DNA from: Oryzias latipes
Taxonomy: Eukaryota > Chordata > Actinopteri > Beloniformes > Adrianichthyidae
Direction of reading: 5' to 3'
NCBI RefSeq assembly: GCF_002234675.1
Contig: NC_019881.2
Span: 19,779,494 to 19,843,493, forward strand
DNA: 64,000 nt
Below the pieces are notes generated by a model. The model made no database searches. It was not told where the DNA came from and saw nothing but the letters and a program-made list of their open reading frames with translations. Position 1 is the first letter of the stretch. Each line of letters begins with the position of its first letter. The translations under genes were made by a program, and so were the position numbers. Below are positions 1-11,252 of this stretch, piece by piece.

Positions 1-545
1 CTAAATGTTATAGAAATTTTTTGTTTTACTTCTTTTTCTATGTTTCAAATTTAATCTTAGCAATAATGTTTCTAAATATTGCACTGCTTAACTCCTCAGT
101 GTCTAAAAGCCTAAATTAGCTGATTAGAAAATAAGTCGGCACCTGTTGGACTTTTTGCCCCCAATGCATACCCCCCCCGCCCCCCACTGGCAGCACACCC
201 CCCCCCCCCATTCAAGGGGGGAAGGAGGAACAAAGTATTTGAGATCAAGGAGCAACAGCAGAAAAGAAAAGATCACCACAGGATGAAATTTAATGGAAAA
301 GACAGGAATACCAAAAAGTGAAAATATAGTTCAAAAGTGAGAAAAAGGGTAGTGTATGATGGTATGAAGGAGCAAGATAAAGATAAGACAAGATAAACAC
401 AGCACAACAATACTAAAACAACTGATATGATTCATTAGGAACTTAGTATCTTGACTTTTTTGATCAAGATCGGTGCCTTAGTACACAAACAGTTTCTGGG
501 ATCTCTTTTATAAAAATAAAAGAATAAAAAAAGGCGTGGCTGTCT
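1..545. other. Gene-free flank downstream of troponin T
   Basis: No coding region is visible here. The stretch is AT-rich, with C-rich low-complexity runs around 170-210. It lies 3' of the minus-strand troponin T gene, so the 3'UTR and poly(A) site of that gene probably fall here. A possible ATTAAA on the minus strand (plus 289-294) is the only poly(A)-like signal I noted. Confidence 0.5.
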
Positions 546-1295
546 TCACTTCCTGGAACCAGGCTTGCTCTTGGCTCCACGAGAGCTCTTGAGAGTTTTG
601 GAGAACCTCTGGTGGTCACTGACTCGGTTCCGAAGCACGTGGATTTCGTACTTTTGCTTCTTGAGCTTCTCAGCCAGATCAAACTTCTCAGAATGCAGCT
701 GGTAGAGCCACTGCCAGAGTTCCTGAGCTTTCTCTAGCAGCTTGTCCTGGTTCAGGTGGTCGATGTTCAGCGGCTTCCTGCGCTCCATCAAGGCCTTCTT
801 CTTCTCCTCACGAGCTGTCAGCTTCTTGCCTTTCTTCTGGTCGACCTTCTGCAGGTATCCACCGAATGATTTGTTGGAGAATATCATCTTTTTCTTGGCA
901 TCCTCTTCGGCGCGCTGCTTGGCTGCCTCTTCCTCCCTCCTTGACCTCTCCTCAGCCACTCGTGCTTGCCGCTCGCGCTCCTGCTCCGCGCGGACACGCT
1001 GCTGTTCAGCTCTGTCGGCGCGGCGGCTTTCGATACGGTTGCGCAGTGAAATAAGCTCTTCCTCTTCCTTCTGACGGCTGGAAAAATGTAGCTCAATAAG
1101 ACTCTGCAGGTCATTGTAATCCTTCTCCAGTCGCTTGCGGTGGAGGTCATCAAAATCCACTTTCTCGCCATCGGGAAGCTTTGGAGGGACCATGTTAGGC
1201 ACATAAACCGTTTTGTGTTTGGATTTAGACTCTTCCTCATTCTTTTCCTCAACCTCTTCCTCTTCATACTCAACACTTTCTTCAAAGTCTGCCAT
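546..1295 (-). CDS. Troponin T, intronless (retrogene candidate)
   Basis: This encodes a 249-residue troponin T, the thin-filament subunit that anchors the troponin complex to tropomyosin in striated muscle. The N-terminus is short and very acidic (about residues 1-24, Glu-rich). The tropomyosin-binding T1 region follows, with [19 protein letters not shown] near residue 40, then a long charged coiled coil rich in E, R and K (about 60-150). The conserved [10 protein letters not shown] and [16 protein letters not shown] blocks follow, with a basic C-terminus. The start at 1295 was chosen because it gives the normal acidic N-terminus and a strong Kozak context (gctaccgccATGg); the frame stays open upstream without troponin-like sequence. 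Troponin T genes normally have many exons, but here the whole coding frame is one uninterrupted exon with no stop or frameshift, which suggests a functional retrocopy. It is either a cardiac-type or a skeletal-type paralogue, and I cannot assign which by eye. Confidence 0.9.
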   Translation of the reverse strand: MADFEESVEYEEEEVEEKNEEESKSKHKTVYVPNMVPPKLPDGEKVDFDDLHRKRLEKDYNDLQSLIELHFSSRQKEEEELISLRNRIESRRADRAEQQRVRAEQERERQARVAEERSRREEEAAKQRAEEDAKKKMIFSNKSFGGYLQKVDQKKGKKLTAREEKKKALMERRKPLNIDHLNQDKLLEKAQELWQWLYQLHSEKFDLAEKLKKQKYEIHVLRNRVSDHQRFSKTLKSSRGAKSKPGSRK

Positions 1296-1330
1296 GGCGG
1301 TAGCTTCAAAGAGGACGTACCAGCTGGAGT

Positions 1331-1387
1331 CTACAAAAAAGAAGACTGGAGTCTGGGGAAAGCTGGATGGGGGGTTATAAGGATTGG
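1331..1387 (-). promoter_or_regulatory. Putative troponin T promoter (CCAAT, TATA-like)
   Basis: On the minus strand a CCAAT (plus 1383-1387) is followed by TATAA (plus 1375-1379), about 80 bases before the ATG. Transcription would then start near 1345-1350 with a short leader. An alternative reading is a 3' splice site: a pyrimidine tract ending in TAG (AG at plus 1331-1332) could join an upstream noncoding exon. The sequence alone does not decide between them. Confidence 0.4.
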
Positions 1388-1399
1388 TCTTCATCATGT

Positions 1400-3645
1400 G
1401 ACCTGCCTGTGATGGCCTCCTGGGCGTGGGCTAGCGACAGGACACTCGCAGACAGATGGAAAGGTCTATTTTTTCCTTTAACAGGTCTTGTCAGCCACAG
1501 AGGCATTCTTTATCCCCTATAGACCCCCGAGATGCCCACTCTGACCCTTCACAGCCCCTCATTCCTTTGTAAGGACAACGTGAGGAACTATTTCAGCAAT
1601 ACAACAGATGGACACGCATACTTGAGCCGTCCAGTTCTGATAAATACGAACCAATAAAACTCAAGCTGCACAACCACCTGCCAATCAAAACGATTTATAA
1701 AACTCCTTCAAAACTGCTGACTTTTTTTCACCTCACGACATTTTTAGATCTAAAGCAGAGTGTATGGTTTAGGAATGTTGCTAATCTTGTCAGTCAAGCT
1801 AAATAACCAGAAATGTTGGTTCTTTAAGACCAGTAAAGCTTGAAGCAGTCCATCAAAGTAAAGTAAAAGTCTCCCAGAAACATTTTAGGTTTGAAAACGG
1901 ATGAATGATAGTCTTTATCGTTACTGTGATATGCTAAGTCCCAACCTTGGTAGTGACACACACAAACACACACAAAAAACACAGTCCAACACCACTGTTG
2001 ATGCGTTAGCAAATTTTTCAAGAACACCCAAACGTGTTTCCAACTCGTAAAAAAATCAGAATGACATTTTGACAGTGTAACACTCCAAATTACCTCAACA
2101 TCAGTAAACACACCCAGAATTAATTAATATATAAGGCATTGTGAATTATAGTAGTTTTTTTAAAAAGAAATTCAGGTTTTTAAGTGCGCTTTATAGTGCA
2201 CAAAATACGGTAGTTTTTGTTGCTTAAAAAATTAAAAAATTCCAGTACAAAACAAACAAACACATTTTCTCTATTGAAAGGCATTTCAATTCATAGTTTT
2301 AAAAGCCCAAAGAATAATATATTTCTGGATTATATGCATTTAGGTAAAATAATTGGACTGTATCGTATAGTTGGACTGTATTGTATCGCCACAAAGTTAG
2401 TAGAATCTTCTATGTATATTTCCGCGAATTGAGATGCGTATCGAAGCATGTGAGAAGGAAAGACAAAGAAATATCAGCCTCTTCTACAACAAGTTTGAAT
2501 TTAGAAACTGAGAAGGACAAACAACTTTGAAAGATGAGGCTGCGACAGGTGCTCTCCAATGTCTGAGGGTCTAAATGAGCCTAATGCATGCGCCTGATAG
2601 ATGCATTATTATCCCCAGGCTTTTCAATGTTTATCCTTTCATAAGTCTTTGCAGCGCTGACATACTGAAGATAGACTAATTGTGGCCTGAGTGGGATAAC
2701 AGAGGGACTCTTGATGCCTGTGAGAATGCCCCATGTATGTGTCACCCCACAGTAGACTGTGCTCCTCTAAAATACGCCTGAGGGCTACATGAGGACAGCA
2801 GGTGGTTCCCACATAATCAAGGTTTCCGCTGGCGAGGGACAACTGTGGCTATCAGCCACTAAATGTTAGAAGGTTTATTTATAAACACGCCTTCTGGGGT
2901 TTTATTTAGCTAAGAATGAACTCCTGCTTAAAGTTACATAAAAAGAAAATAACCTGATAATCCTTCAAGACAATCAGATACTACAGCATTTTTTTTTGCC
3001 TTTACATGAAAATTTTAAAAACATGAATACATTTTTAAAGGAAATATCTATTTTGAGAAAGCATTCTGAAGCACACACTGACCTCAAGTGGTCAAAACTA
3101 GGAACTACTGTTAGAACTTTTCAGTCATTGGTTAGAAGTGACTCAGAATTGTGCTGTTTCAATCAAGCTTTTTTTTCCCAAAGAGCTGACAGGACTCTGC
3201 AATCTGCTTAGACATGAGGGAAGCAGAAACATATCAGAGAAAAGGTATCTGACCATAGATTCCTAAGACACATAAAAGAAAGTCCAACAAAAGGCAAGTC
3301 CCTGCTTTTACAGCAGACCCTGAGCACACCAGTTGGGTCGTACCAAACAGTGCTACAGGAGGTTGAGCTAGCAGAGCTTACCATCTTCTTGTTCACAGCT
3401 CTGATTTACAAATACACTAATACAGTAAGGGGTTTCCTCCATGGCACACCCATGCAATGTGGGCCAGACCAAGCCCAGTGACCAAAAGAGTCGTAATTTG
3501 AGACCAGATGGATTCTGGCATGACCCGACTGCTGCACAATGAAAAGCCATTAAAAAGCCATTTGACATTTGTAAAAAAACAATAATAACTTGAGCTTCGA
3601 ACTGATTATAGATTTCTAAGGGTCAACTTTAAGACTTTTAAAGAT
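1400..3645. other. Intergenic stretch between troponin T and mterf2
   Basis: No gene is recognised here. It holds AT-rich unique-looking DNA and a short AC-rich run near 1958-1982. The open frames present are short, lack family resemblance and look like chance. Confidence 0.5.
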
Positions 3646-3653
3646 GTTTTAAG

Positions 3654-3927
3654 CAGGGGTGGAGCTAGAACATTTTATATGGGGGACAGGAGGGGGCTCA
3701 CCAGAGTGGAAGGCCATTACAAATGAAAGGATTAAGAATACATATTTCCAAAAGTTTTATTTTTATTTTATTTTATTATTTTTTTCTTGCTTAAAGAAAC
3801 TTGTATTGATGATTGCTTAATCTTTTCTTTGTCAATAATGATCCTATTATTGACTCAAAAATTGGGGGAGGCAGGTATGGGGGGGGGGATTACCTGCCCC
3901 CCCCACCCCCTTGTAGCTCCGCCCTTG
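3654..3927. mobile_element. hAT-type MITE, 274 bp
   Basis: The terminal inverted repeats read CAGGGGTGGAGCTA on the left and CAAGGGCGGAGCTA on the reverse complement of the right end. The flanks are gttttaag (3646-3653) and gttttatg (3928-3935), an 8-bp target duplication with one mismatch. 8-bp duplications and CA-G termini are typical of hAT transposons. There is no transposase frame, so it is non-autonomous. G-runs and C-runs sit near the right end. Confidence 0.75.
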
Positions 3928-4558
3928 GTTTTATGACAGACCCAGATTTTAAAAGAAAGGTAAGACTGCAGACTTGGGTAAAAGAACTGCTACACTGTTA
4001 AAATACTGTATAAAACAAACACTAATATATAAACCTGCATATACCTTTGGATGTTATTTTAGCAAAAAGACAAGACAAAACCAGTTGTTAAATTAGAAAA
4101 ATCTGAAGATTTTTCCTACTTCTTTATGAATGTCTTAAACCACTTATCTTTTTCAAAATTACCAACATTTCAGCTCTCTTCTGAACTTATTACTTTAAAC
4201 ACAAAATTAAGTGTTTCACCATTTCAGAATCACAGATATAATACATTTAGTCTTTAATAAGAAACTGGGGAAATTTGAGAGTAACTATTTTAAATAGGCC
4301 TATGTCTAGTTGATTCGGAATTAAAAATGACTTTAGCTAAGTCCTAAAAGAGAAATCTACTCTGTAAAAATAAGTCGCTTCAGAGATTCTCCAATAAATT
4401 ATTGTTCTAAATGTTTTTTGTAAATTAGTTTTAAACCTTTGTGTTTTTTGGCGTGTTATTTCACCGTACCTCACCGGAATCTGTGTCTCCTCTGGGCGGA
4501 CGGAGGATGACTGAAGCAGGAAGTCAAACCGCCTTCCCGCCAACATCATTCTGCATTC

Positions 4559-4664
4559 TGCGCATGCGCGCTCTTCGAGACCCCGCCCAGCAGCGATTGT
4601 TATGAAAGCAGCGCGTTGTGCGTGATGACGAACTGAGTCCCCGCAGCTGGAAAAACACAAACCG
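4559..4664 (+). promoter_or_regulatory. mterf2 promoter with NRF-1 motif and putative 5'UTR exon
   Basis: TGCGCATGCGCG at 4559-4570 is a perfect match to the NRF-1 consensus, in a short CpG-rich patch (4480-4660). NRF-1 drives many nuclear genes for mitochondrial proteins, which fits mterf2 downstream. A good donor (CCG|GTAACT) follows position 4664, and a good acceptor (tttctag) ends at 5617, ten bases before the mterf2 start codon. The likely structure is therefore a noncoding first exon ending at 4664 and a coding second exon from 5618. Confidence 0.6.
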
Positions 4665-5617
4665 GTAACTAAAACCACCCTATTGCTAATTTTTCTCGAC
4701 ATATCTGATGGTTTTTGTGTTTGGCGCTGCGGTTCTCACCTTCACTTCTGTTAATGACGTCGCTGTTTGCTGCTGTTGTGTTTTTAAGGCATACATAACA
4801 GGCACATGCGACTGCACATGCCAGCACCCACCACAACTGTTTCATTGGCTCCTATGATTATTGTCCATCATGACATCTGAATTTTCACCAAAAGATGAAA
4901 AGGCACGTGCAAAGTGTGTATTTTACGCAATGTTCCCTAAATTCAGTTACATATTTGCACACTATTAAGTTTAAATGGTGACCTTCACATATAAGAGATA
5001 TCTGTCAAAGGTCACATGATTAATCTAGTCCCAGAAAACGAGAAAAAAACCTTATTTAAATCCATATGAAATGTCTCTTGAGGGAAATAATTATTGTAAA
5101 AACATCTTTTATGATGTTTATATACCTTCAAAGTGGGATTTGTTTACATTTTTTCTGTGAGGAGCAATAAAAAGTACTTATCTTTTATGTCTTAGTTGTT
5201 GTAATCCCTCTATCCCTGAACACTTTGTAAAAATCATTAATATTTTTGTGTGTGGAGGTGTGTGTAATAAAGTTGCTTCAGGTCATTATTGTAAATCAGA
5301 ACATGTTCTTAAGAGCTCACCTGCTGAAATAAAGGTTAAAAATAAATAAATAAAATTCATATGTTACAAAAGACAAAAAAGCTCAGATTATTGCGTAAAG
5401 TTTAAGTGAGTATTTTTAAAGGATTCTTTATAGACCCACTCCCATAAAAAATTAGTTTTTAACATGTTCTGTTTCTGATGATGGAGAACATATATAAATA
5501 ACTTTAAGCTTTAAATTGCATCTATTATTACTTTTTATTCAAATTGTTGTGATTGGTTTAATAACTCTGCATAGTTTTTCTTTAACATTCTGAGTCTGAT
5601 GAATTGTGTATTTCTAG
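4665..5617 (+). other. Putative intron 1 of mterf2 (5'UTR)
   Basis: This is AT-rich sequence between the proposed donor after 4664 and acceptor ending 5617. It contains a CACGTG near 4903. No coding sequence is seen. Confidence 0.5.
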
Positions 5618-5626
5618 CACAGAGCC

Positions 5627-6769
5627 ATGATGCTTCGTGTCACCTCTGCCTCCCTGTGCGCCTCCTGTCAGAGGATGAGGCTGCTCCTTCCTCCTTCAGT
5701 CTCGGCCTCCTCACTGACCCCTCCCATCAAAAGACAGGAGAACCAGCGCACAGTGTCCTCCCTCTATGAACTGTCGGTGGACATCAGAAAAGTGCGCAAG
5801 TTCAAGGGCTGGGTTTTGTCCGAGCGCACCGCTTACGTCTCTGAGACTGCCGACCTGCTGCGGGACATGGGCGCGGACGCCACGGTAATCGCCCGCATCC
5901 TTGAGACCCACCCCGAGGCCGTCCTGTGTCGGCCGGAGGAGGTGACCGCCCAGCGAGACCTCTGGGAGTCCGTGTGCTCCAGCAAGCGCACGCTGCTGAA
6001 CATCATCGAAAAGTTTCCCGCCTCCTTTTTTAGTGTCAATCACCATAGCAACCAGCGTGACAACATCCATTATCTCCAGAGCCTGCAACTCTGCAAAAGG
6101 ATCATCAGCAAGCTGATGGCCAGCGCCCCTCACAGCTTCAGCCAGCCCGTGGAGAGCAACAAAGAGGTGATCAACACCCTTAGGGAGACCTACCTGGACC
6201 TCGGTGGAGATGAGGTCAACCTCCGGATCTGGCTGCAGAAGCTCCTCACCCAGAATCCCCACATTCTGCTGCGGCCAGCTGAGGCCTGGAGGGACAGCCT
6301 GAGCTTTCTGAGGGAGCAGGGCTTCACCACGGAGGAGCTGCTCAGCCTGGTGTCCAGCCTGAGAGCCTCCATAGCTGAGCTGAAGCCCGAGTCCATGCAG
6401 CAGGCCCTGGACTACACCGAAGGAGCTCTCGACTGCTCCAAGGATGAACTCAAGAAGGTGGTCATCCGGTGCCCGGCCATCTTGTACTACTCTGTAGCAA
6501 TGCTAGCAGGACGCTTCCAGGGTCTGATGGATGCGGGGGTGAGCACCCAGCAGGTGAAGGAGTCCCCAAACGTTTTGGAGCTCACCACGCAGATCGTCCT
6601 GTATCGCATCCAGAAACTGGCCTCCTATGGTTACGACGTTCGCTCGGGCAGCTTGGACCTCATTGTTGGAACCAAGAAAGACTTTGAGATGACTTACACC
6701 AAACTGAACCTCAGGCAGCAGAGGCCTCTCTTCAACCCGGTGACTCCTCCCAGATCTGTTGAGGACTAA
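5627..6769 (+). CDS. mterf2: Mitochondrial transcription termination factor 2 (mTERF family)
   Basis: This 380-residue protein is close to the usual length of vertebrate MTERF2. MTERF2 is a mitochondrial nucleoid protein of the mTERF family that binds mtDNA and influences mitochondrial transcription. The N-terminus (about residues 1-35) is Arg/Ser/Leu-rich with almost no acidic residues, as expected of a mitochondrial targeting sequence. The rest is a series of degenerate helical mTERF repeats with characteristic L-P/P-x-I-L turns, for example ILETHPEAVLCRPEE near 90, LLTQNPHILLRPAE near 210 and VVIRCPAILYYS near 280. The whole coding sequence is in one exon, preceded by a splice acceptor ending at 5617. 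Two ATGs occur in tandem and the first was used. Its position beside cry1 matches the MTERF2-CRY1 neighbourhood of other vertebrates, which supports MTERF2 over the other mTERF paralogues. Confidence 0.92.
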   Translation: MMLRVTSASLCASCQRMRLLLPPSVSASSLTPPIKRQENQRTVSSLYELSVDIRKVRKFKGWVLSERTAYVSETADLLRDMGADATVIARILETHPEAVLCRPEEVTAQRDLWESVCSSKRTLLNIIEKFPASFFSVNHHSNQRDNIHYLQSLQLCKRIISKLMASAPHSFSQPVESNKEVINTLRETYLDLGGDEVNLRIWLQKLLTQNPHILLRPAEAWRDSLSFLREQGFTTEELLSLVSSLRASIAELKPESMQQALDYTEGALDCSKDELKKVVIRCPAILYYSVAMLAGRFQGLMDAGVSTQQVKESPNVLELTTQIVLYRIQKLASYGYDVRSGSLDLIVGTKKDFEMTYTKLNLRQQRPLFNPVTPPRSVED

Positions 6770-6808
6770 CGGCGGGCGATCGGAACGCCTTTTTCCGCCG
6801 CGTTCCTT

Positions 6809-7009
6809 TAACCCTTTAACCCCTAAGTCGTCACAGATGACGCTCTTTGACCTACCGTAACTCTTGGACAGAATCATTGAATTCCCATCAGAGAAGTGTC
6901 GCGTATCAGCGCAAAGCTGCTTTTCTTCTGAATGTGCTGGAATAATGTTAAATCGCGTAAACGGTTGAAGACTTACGGCAGACGGAAGAATGTTAATGTT
7001 AAAGGGTTA
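6809..7009. mobile_element. Short TIR element (TAACCCTTTAAC), 201 bp
   Basis: TAACCCTTTAAC (6809-6820) is matched exactly by its reverse complement at 6998-7009, giving 12-bp perfect terminal inverted repeats around a 201-bp non-coding body. A shorter related motif (gtaaacggtYgaagaSttacgg) recurs near 55890. The superfamily cannot be assigned. It probably lies inside or just beyond the mterf2 3'UTR. Confidence 0.5.
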
Positions 7010-7441
7010 CGCTACGTACACGCCCAGCATGTGACGTGCATTCATGGACGCGCTTTTAGCATAGCGGTCACACTGAACTAGCGCATGTACTCACAGTGGA
7101 GGAACTTTGGCAAATTTGACAAATCTTGCTCCAGGCTTTTTCTTCCAAAGACTTGGTGTCAGAGAATTTTGTCTGGGCGCAAACCGTTATCAATTTATTC
7201 TCCATGATCAATTTTCAAATGGTTAAAAAGGACGCTACCTATATGTCACTGATTGGTCAAAGTTTAAGGCGTGGATGTGTCTTTTGTACATAGAGCCTGA
7301 GAATGGACTCAAAAATGTGTGTAGCTCTGTGTGAATGTGAGAGTTTTGAACAGAAATGTGCACTTACATCTGTTTACATATACTTTTGATTGGAAGTGGT
7401 GGCTTGAAGGTGGGTTTCTGGGTCTTGTGTGAACGTAGCGT
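7009..7441 (+). mobile_element. GTTCACAC repeat family, copy 1
   Basis: The ends are inverted: ACGCTACGT at 7009-7017 and ACGTAGCGT at 7433-7441. The interior shares ordered blocks with four other places in the window (32806-33278, 33465-33830, 47690-48868, 55436-55830): tcacactg, ttgctccagRctttttctt, agacttggtgtcaKagaatt, and tgtttacatagacttttgRt. No transposase is encoded. It behaves as a non-autonomous DNA transposon family. Confidence 0.6.
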
Positions 7442-8073
7442 TAAACCTGAAAGGCCTTCACATGAGCCAAAAACTGCTCAGCTCTTCCTCTGCTTTGGTT
7501 TGCCTTCACACTGCACTTTCAGGGGAGAACCATCACTTCCTTCCAAAAAATAGTTGACTAGCAAAAAAACAAATCTGCAGATGACGATTATGTGAACGCT
7601 AACAAGTGAATCCAGATTTGCTTGAAAAAATGGGTCTGGGTTCACTGGTTAAGACATTTGGTGTGGTTCGTTTTGGTGTGAACCCTCCATGGACCATCTC
7701 GGTGTAAAGAGCAACATTATGGGTTAAAGTTGGAGATCCAACTTCAAGGTTTCTACAAACAGGAACCGTGCATTTACAAATGGAAAGCATCATGTTGTTC
7801 TTTTCAGAATAAAACTTCCTGTCCCGGTTGAAACCACATCTCAACCTGAACTTTGGGGGGTTTTGAACTCACGAATATTTTGCACAGTGAAGCCTTACTA
7901 AAGGACTGCTCATGTAAGTTTTACTTTGGTTTTGTTGTCTTTGTGTTTCCCATAAGTCAATGCCGCTAACTGCATCGGCACAGACTCAAACTGATGCATT
8001 GAAAATGTATGGAAACGTCAGCAGCACTGAAATAAATGCAGTTTCCTGCCTGTATGTCCTTCTATATTTATTG
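7442..8073. other. Convergent mterf2/cry1 3' interval
   Basis: No coding sequence is recognised. An AATAAA at 8031-8036 on the plus strand is a candidate poly(A) signal for a long mterf2 3'UTR, although the repeats from 6809 onward may mean an earlier end. Confidence 0.35.
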
Positions 8074-8286
8074 TTAACCCTTGTTCTATCCTAGGCACTT
8101 TAACGTTGGGAGTTGGGTCATCTAGACCCACTAGACAGTGCTCTGAACCTTTTTTCTTCAATGATTTGTGATCCTCACTGGTTTCCGTGGATTACATGAA
8201 ATCTTTCCACCTTTATCCACCTTTGTCATGGTAGGGAGAACACCTCAATGTAAGGGTGGGGTCATCCAAGATTGCACAAGGGTTAA
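8074..8286. mobile_element. TTAA MITE, uninterrupted copy
   Basis: The ends are TTAACCCTTGT and ACAAGGGTTAA. The element is 8078-8282 if TTAA is the target duplication, as in piggyBac- or Kolobok-type elements. The interior is nearly the same as the copy at 37220-37652, including ggcactttaac, gggtcatctagaccc and atggtagggagaacac. This copy lacks the insertion present in the other, so it serves as an empty-site reference. Confidence 0.75.
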
Positions 8287-8344
8287 AAGTGGACGATCCA
8301 GTAACAAACTTGACCACAGAACCTTCGAATAACAGGCCGAGATC

Positions 8345-9016
8345 ATTTTGGTGTTTAACCCAGTTTTATTGAAACTAGCACAGGAGTGACGCCAGAGGGG
8401 CAGCAGTCTTTGGTGGTACATTTATTTATTCATTTATTGGGGATGAAACCACAAAAGCCCTGAATTCCTCTCACTTTTTCTCAACGACTATGGACTACAG
8501 CATGAGGGTTAGTGTCACAGGCCTACAGATGGAATGAAGACGACGTCCACGAGCACGGAGACGGGGGGGACGACACGCGTGGTTGGTATGTACACTGGGC
8601 GCCTGGACGCGGCGGCAGCAGAGGCTAAAGATCTCATAGTTTTTCAATTATGGAAAGGAACAGTTTGCTTAAAGTTTTTTTCCAAAAGATCTGTCTGCAG
8701 TGATTTTTTTTATATCAAAAATATATCAATGGGTCTACACAAAGAGAGAAAAAGACACATACAATATCCAAATATGTACAAGCTTGTATGTGAGCTGCAA
8801 TTAGCAAAGTCGTTATGTACAAAGGACGATTTTCCCAGAAGTGTTTCTCCGAAACAGTCTTGTCAAATTTGGGCTTTTGCTGTGGAATCCAGTCCGACTG
8901 GAGAGATGTGACATGTCAAATAAACAGTTTAGCTGCTCGCTCCAGAAGGTGTGATCATGCAAAATGTTGAAGTCTTAGTGTCCTCTTTGTTCTGGCGGTG
9001 ATATGATTGACTGGAT
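8345..9016 (-). other. cry1: Putative terminal 3'UTR exon of cry1
   Basis: A strong acceptor lies on the minus strand just before 9016: a long pyrimidine tract ending in CACAG. It would pair with the donor ACAG|GTGACA right after the cry1 stop codon (exon end 10886). Several AATAAA signals occur near the distal end on the minus strand (plus TTTATT at 8365-8370 and a cluster at 8421-8437). Two Pumilio-type motifs (UGUACAUA) lie at plus 8773-8780 and 8814-8821. The exon is inferred from signals alone. Confidence 0.5.
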
Positions 9017-9839
9017 CTGTGAGAAGAAAAGAAGGAACAGAAGAAAAAAGCCGTTTAGTTAAAGAAATACAGGAAACAGATCAAAGTCTGTTCAGCTGGA
9101 CTCTGTGAACACAGACTGACTTTTCAGAGCTCAAAGAACGTAAATGTCTAGTGAGAAGGTACAACTGCTAATGATGGAGGAAGCCTTAGTCACAACTACC
9201 TTAACGGGTGGATACAGGCCACACCTGTACAGGGTACACAGCTGATTCACACAAAATATAAAGGTAGACCACCCTGAACTTGTGGAGCTGAAATGTTTTT
9301 GAGTCAGAGTGAACACTTGAACATAAACATGGAGGCTAACGCAGACGAGATGCGGGGGAGTCGAACGAATGTCTCAGTTTTTGGGCCACAAGGGTTCTTA
9401 AAATATGCCAGAAGGGCCGGACCAGGAGCAGATGCATGGAGTGATGCGGTGATCCACATCAGAGGAAGAAATATCATGAAATTTGGACAAAAACAATCTT
9501 TCATTTGGGTTAAAAAATTGATATTTATATTTTAAAACAACATTTGGAGTTCTTTGACTTTCGTTCTCATTTTATTGCCAGTTGCACCAATGGGTTGATG
9601 TCCTCCAGGTTAAAGCGCAGATTTACAGAAATGATGTGTTTATGTGCTGTTGGAATGATGGGAAAATGCCTGTCCCACTTAGAAAACACATAAACGGCAA
9701 ATCCTCCAACAGCACTTGAAAGCAGAACAACTTTCTGCACCGAAACGGAGGTCAATGTTTTTTCATCTATGGGGAGACAGTAGGAATACAATCTATTTCA
9801 ATCATTTAATCTAGTTTAATAGTTTCTGCATTTGGTCCG

Positions 9840-10000
9840 TATTTTAGCCGCCTCTGGACTAGAATGTGGCATCAGGAGACCGTACGGCAGCATCACCGTA
9901 CGTAATCAGCCTTAGGAAAACTTCCCACTACACCTACCAAACGCACAACAATGGTACGTTCCATTTTCATGACGTCTCTTAAGGTGGCCGTCAGACACAC
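9840..10000. repeat. Dispersed repeat sharing blocks with 16300-16535 and 59220-59640
   Basis: The blocks gcagcatcaccgtacgt and ttttcatgacgtct...aaggtggccgt recur in the same order at 16395-16525, and the first block again at 59430-59465. This segment lies between the putative 3'UTR exon and last coding exon of cry1. It is an unclassified interspersed element with no visible coding capacity. A related fragment (cacaactRcc...ggtggatac) lies near 9190. Confidence 0.45.
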
Positions 10001-10895
10001 GACCTTTAAGATGCAGCTGCTCCACTCTATGGACCTGGACAACCTGCAGCACCCGTAGGTCAAGAGGTCAACCCCCCCGCACGGGTGTGTGACTAAAGCT
10101 TAACCAACACTACAACCTTCCTGCACCTAAAAGGATTTAACACATTATTTTAAGAAATTCTATGTTTGTTTTTTTTAATTCTATTTTAGGATGTCTGTCA
10201 AGTGAAATGACAGAAAATTGTGCTGTAAAATGATGGCTGTAAACATGGACAGGGTCAGTTTAAAACAGAGTTTTCAGTCACTGTCTTGACTGGATGTGGA
10301 GCCACTAAGTTCAAAACTTAATGAAAATGTTCCCAATTGGAGGGAAACGCCCACGATTTATGCTCAATGTTAACTAAAAAAAGCAACTAATAAAGTTGGT
10401 TAAAAAAAAAAGAAGGGATAGAGGTGGAAAGAATATATTGGAATCAGACAGTAAGAAGGTTTTATTTCTGCTGACTGTCTCCGTTTTACATGGAGGTGGT
10501 AGTTTACTTGCTTGTGTGGGTCGCTGGTAAACTCCTACATTTGGTTTTTACTCACCTAAGATGGGAGTTTAAACGCTTTGGCTTCAACTAGTCATGCCTA
10601 CTAGTTTACAGTCCTAGTTATTGCTGTAAATGTGTGATGCTGTCTGGAGATGCAACATCACAACACACTGAACTAATTCAAAGGTTCATATTTTTTGCAG
10701 TTGTTTCACCAAAACCAAGTCCACCACATAAACCAAGACTGGTTTAATGTTTGACGTAAAAATCAAAAATGTTTTCTTTTTTTAAAAATTCTAAACTGAT
10801 TTGTTAAACTAAATGTGTTTATGTTTACTGAAAGTTAAAAGCAAACGCAGCAGGTTTTCCCTCTAAAACCCAGAACCAGTGTCACCTGTGGTCCT

Positions 10896-11252
10896 CTAGC
10901 GGTTGCTCTGTTTCTGGACTTTGGAGCCCCTGCCGCCCCCGGTGTCCTCGCTGTGCCGTTTGCCGCTCGTCTGAGTGTTTGAGTGATGCTCAGAGCCTGC
11001 GAGGAGAGAGGAAAAGTCAGAGTGGTTTCAGACAAAGGAAAACGCTGGAGGAACAGACAGATCTGCAGCTTCTTCTCTCACCTTTCTGGTGTGCAGAGGC
11101 GGGAACCTGCTGGCTGCTTTGAGTGTAGCACATCATTCTGCTGCTGAAACCTGAAGTGGAGCAGAGAACCGGGGCTATTCGTGAGTTTTAACAGGAACAA
11201 TGTGTTTAAAGAGGAACTGCATGTTGGGGATGAAGAGCACGCCGCCCCTCAC

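Noticed and set aside
8534..8911. Plus-strand 125-codon frame near the cry1 3' end
   Set aside because: It is antisense to the inferred cry1 3'UTR, has no family resemblance and has low-complexity Thr/Ser content at the start.
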